A stretch of 64,000 nucleotides of DNA, taken from NCBI RefSeq assembly GCF_000733855.1, contig NZ_JPOJ01000001.1, positions 3,489,001 through 3,553,000 of the forward strand, in the 5' to 3' direction. Made by a program: the position numbers and the translations under genes. Of the stretch, positions 63,060-64,000 are shown piece by piece. The stretch's first letter is position 1. Every line of letters begins with the position of its first letter. Below the pieces are notes generated by a model. The model was given only the letters and a program-made list of their open reading frames with translations, did not search any database and was not told the DNA's origin. The DNA comes from Methylomicrobium agile. Its GTDB lineage: Bacteria; Pseudomonadota; Gammaproteobacteria; Methylococcales; Methylomonadaceae.

Positions 63060-63227
63060 CGCTTCACAAGGGAGAATCACCATTTTGGTGCCGAAGCGCC
63101 GGGCGGTTTGAACGGCTTTGAAATGCTTTCGGTTCGTGAGGTTAAATCAAGCCGGTAACCGAAATGGCATGGTTAATGCTTGATATCCTTAGGGTGAAGA
63201 ATGCTTTCTCGGCATTCTTCTGTTTTT
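63060..63227 (+). ncRNA. Candidate structured RNA with pseudoknot topology and intrinsic terminator
   Basis: Three pairings are visible. CACCA/TGGTG lies near 63077. TTTCGGTT (63127-63134) pairs perfectly with AACCGAAA (63157-63164). ATCAAGC (63146-63152) pairs perfectly with GCTTGAT (63178-63184). The last two interleave, which means an H-type pseudoknot or two competing folds, as in many riboswitches. An intrinsic terminator ends the segment. The 5' end is not determined. I do not recognise a known class (not GEMM, glycine or SAM by consensus). It could be a sRNA or a leader controlling the downstream short ORF or glgC. Confidence 0.45.
63196..63227 (+). terminator. Intrinsic terminator after the candidate RNA
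   Basis: GAAGAATGC (63196-63204), loop TTTCTCG, GCATTCTTC (63212-63220), then TGTTTTT. It is a perfect 9-bp stem with a T-run. It lies just 20 nt before the start of a small ORF, as in attenuated leaders. Confidence 0.88.
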
Positions 63228-63246
63228 AACTACGAAGGAGATTGAG

Positions 63247-63378
63247 ATGGCTGCTTTTGTATTTTTGTGCCTGTTTTTGGTGCTGATGGAAGTGTATCGG
63301 CGTGAACTGGCAACATGTCAGAAAAGCGTATCAATGGCTCGCTGCCGTCCGCTGCGGAAACGCGGCGATCACGGTTGA
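63247..63378 (+). CDS. 43-residue membrane peptide
   Basis: MAAFVFLCLFLVLMEVYRRELATCQ... is a short hydrophobic N-terminal helix followed by a basic, Cys-containing tail ending KRGDHG. It has an excellent ribosome site (AAGGAG, 63235-63240, six bases before the ATG) and lies right after an intrinsic terminator. The strong initiation signal is the main evidence. No family is recognised. It is either a small membrane protein or a leader peptide. Confidence 0.5.
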   Translation: MAAFVFLCLFLVLMEVYRRELATCQKSVSMARCRPLRKRGDHG

Positions 63379-63469
63379 TTTTTAGTTTCGGAAACAGGGC
63401 TGTTTCCGCACCTCCAGCCTCCTTGCCAAGTTTCGCTTGAAGTTTGGTAAGGAGAAAAGTTGGGTGTAT

Positions 63470-63497
63470 TTGAATAAAGCTTACGTGTTCGTATTAG
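63470..63497 (+). promoter_or_regulatory. Candidate glgC promoter
   Basis: TTGAAT (63470-63475) and TATTAG (63492-63497) are 16 nt apart, 30 nt before the glgC start. A perfect hairpin CGGAAACAG/CTGTTTCCG (about 63390-63409) lies further upstream. Confidence 0.35.
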
Positions 63498-63527
63498 GCA
63501 GGTAGGTTTTGGTTGAAAGGACATTTC

Positions 63528-64000
63528 ATGCTCGACAAGACCCTGTCCATTATTCTGGCCGGCGGCGCCGGTTCCAGACTCCACCCCTTGACCGCCGAAC
63601 GGGCCAAGCCGAGCGTGCCTTTCGGCGGCAAATACCGGATCATCGATTTCACCTTGTCGAACTGTCTGCATTCTGGACTGCGGCGCATTCTGGTGCTGAC
63701 GCAATACAAATCTCATTCCCTGCAAAAGCATCTGCGCGACGGGTGGTCGATTTTCAATCCGGAGGTTTCGGAGTATATCACCCCGGTGCCGCCGCAGATG
63801 CGCACCGGTAATTCCTGGTACGCGGGCACCGCCGATGCGATCATGCAAAACCTGTATCTGCTCGAACGCAGCCATGCCGCTTATGTGCTGGTGCTGTCGG
63901 GGGATCATATTTACCGGATGGATTACGCCGCCCTGCTGCATTTTCACCAGGAGCAGGGCGCGGAACTGACGATTGCCTGCATGCGGGTGCCGCTGGAGGA
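63528..64000 (+). CDS. glgC: Glucose-1-phosphate adenylyltransferase (partial, 3' end beyond window)
   Basis: The first 157 residues of ADP-glucose pyrophosphorylase, which makes ADP-glucose for glycogen synthesis. The start is fixed by AAAGGA 8-13 nt before the ATG. The N-terminal nucleotidyltransferase signature LAGGAGSRLHPLT is followed by PFGGKYRIIDFTLSNC, QYKSHSL, WYAGTADAI and LSGDHIYRMDY, all typical GlgC. The C-terminal beta-helix lies beyond the edge. Confidence 0.97.
   Translation, partial: MLDKTLSIILAGGAGSRLHPLTAERAKPSVPFGGKYRIIDFTLSNCLHSGLRRILVLTQYKSHSLQKHLRDGWSIFNPEVSEYITPVPPQMRTGNSWYAGTADAIMQNLYLLERSHAAYVLVLSGDHIYRMDYAALLHFHQEQGAELTIACMRVPLE

Noticed and set aside
63060-63180. 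GEMM (c-di-GMP) or glycine riboswitch
   Set aside because: Isolated resemblances (GCCGGTAACCGA; GCCGAAGCGCC) occur, but the GEMM core strings and the paired glycine aptamer elements are missing.

Overview
The window looks like chromosome from a moderately GC-rich gammaproteobacterium. The gene orders smc-zipA-ligase, glyQ-glyS-gmhB-plsC, gcvR-bcp and lolA-rarA are typical of that class. The overall gene set would fit a Methylococcales-type bacterium, but no methane oxidation gene lies in the window, so the order-level placement is only an impression.

Layout. 1-3968: the N-terminal 1,322 residues of a secreted RHS/YD-repeat protein on the minus strand, cut by the window edge just where its variable C-terminal tip begins. 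4.3-10.9 kb: minus-strand housekeeping genes typA, a glutaredoxin-like gene, a YqhA-family gene and B12-dependent metH. 10.9-14 kb: small and mostly uncharacterised genes (DUF2970, two envelope proteins, a 43-residue membrane peptide, a TPR lipoprotein). 14-20.3 kb: smc, zipA and a divergent NAD-dependent DNA ligase. 20.4-28 kb: a GAF-like/GGDEF protein, glpK and a complete livKHMGF-type ABC importer, followed by a 122-bp MITE-like element. 28-36 kb: glyQS, gmhB, plsC, a lipoprotein, a SPOR-domain protein, gcvR and bcp. 36-46.7 kb: an NMT1-PAS-GGDEF sensor, a PIN-PhoH ATPase, a PerM-family permease, a lipoprotein hydrolase, PBP1B, lolA and rarA. 46.6-47.3 kb: an unusual tandem array whose unit carries the last codons of rarA joined to an 80-bp palindromic element.

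The most distinctive part is 47.4-52.6 kb. It is a tightly coupled minus-strand operon (8-nt overlaps at both junctions) encoding a NodU-type carbamoyltransferase, a two-lobed haem-oxygenase-like diiron protein in which only the C-terminal lobe keeps candidate metal ligands, and an AlkB/desaturase-type membrane diiron hydroxylase. Repeated near-palindromes lie upstream of its likely promoter. Two predicted non-haem diiron oxygenases plus an O-carbamoyltransferase suggest an undescribed pathway that makes an oxidised, carbamoylated small molecule or lipid.

52.6-64 kb: an HD-domain protein, recJ, a 7TM-PAS-GGDEF-EAL protein, a coupled M14-peptidase and alpha/beta-hydrolase pair, an ornithine-lipid pair (olsB-olsA-like) preceded by a three-repeat Pho-box-like site, a CBS protein, a candidate structured RNA with pseudoknot topology and its own terminator, a small membrane-peptide ORF, and the start of glgC. 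Three separate c-di-GMP turnover proteins are present.
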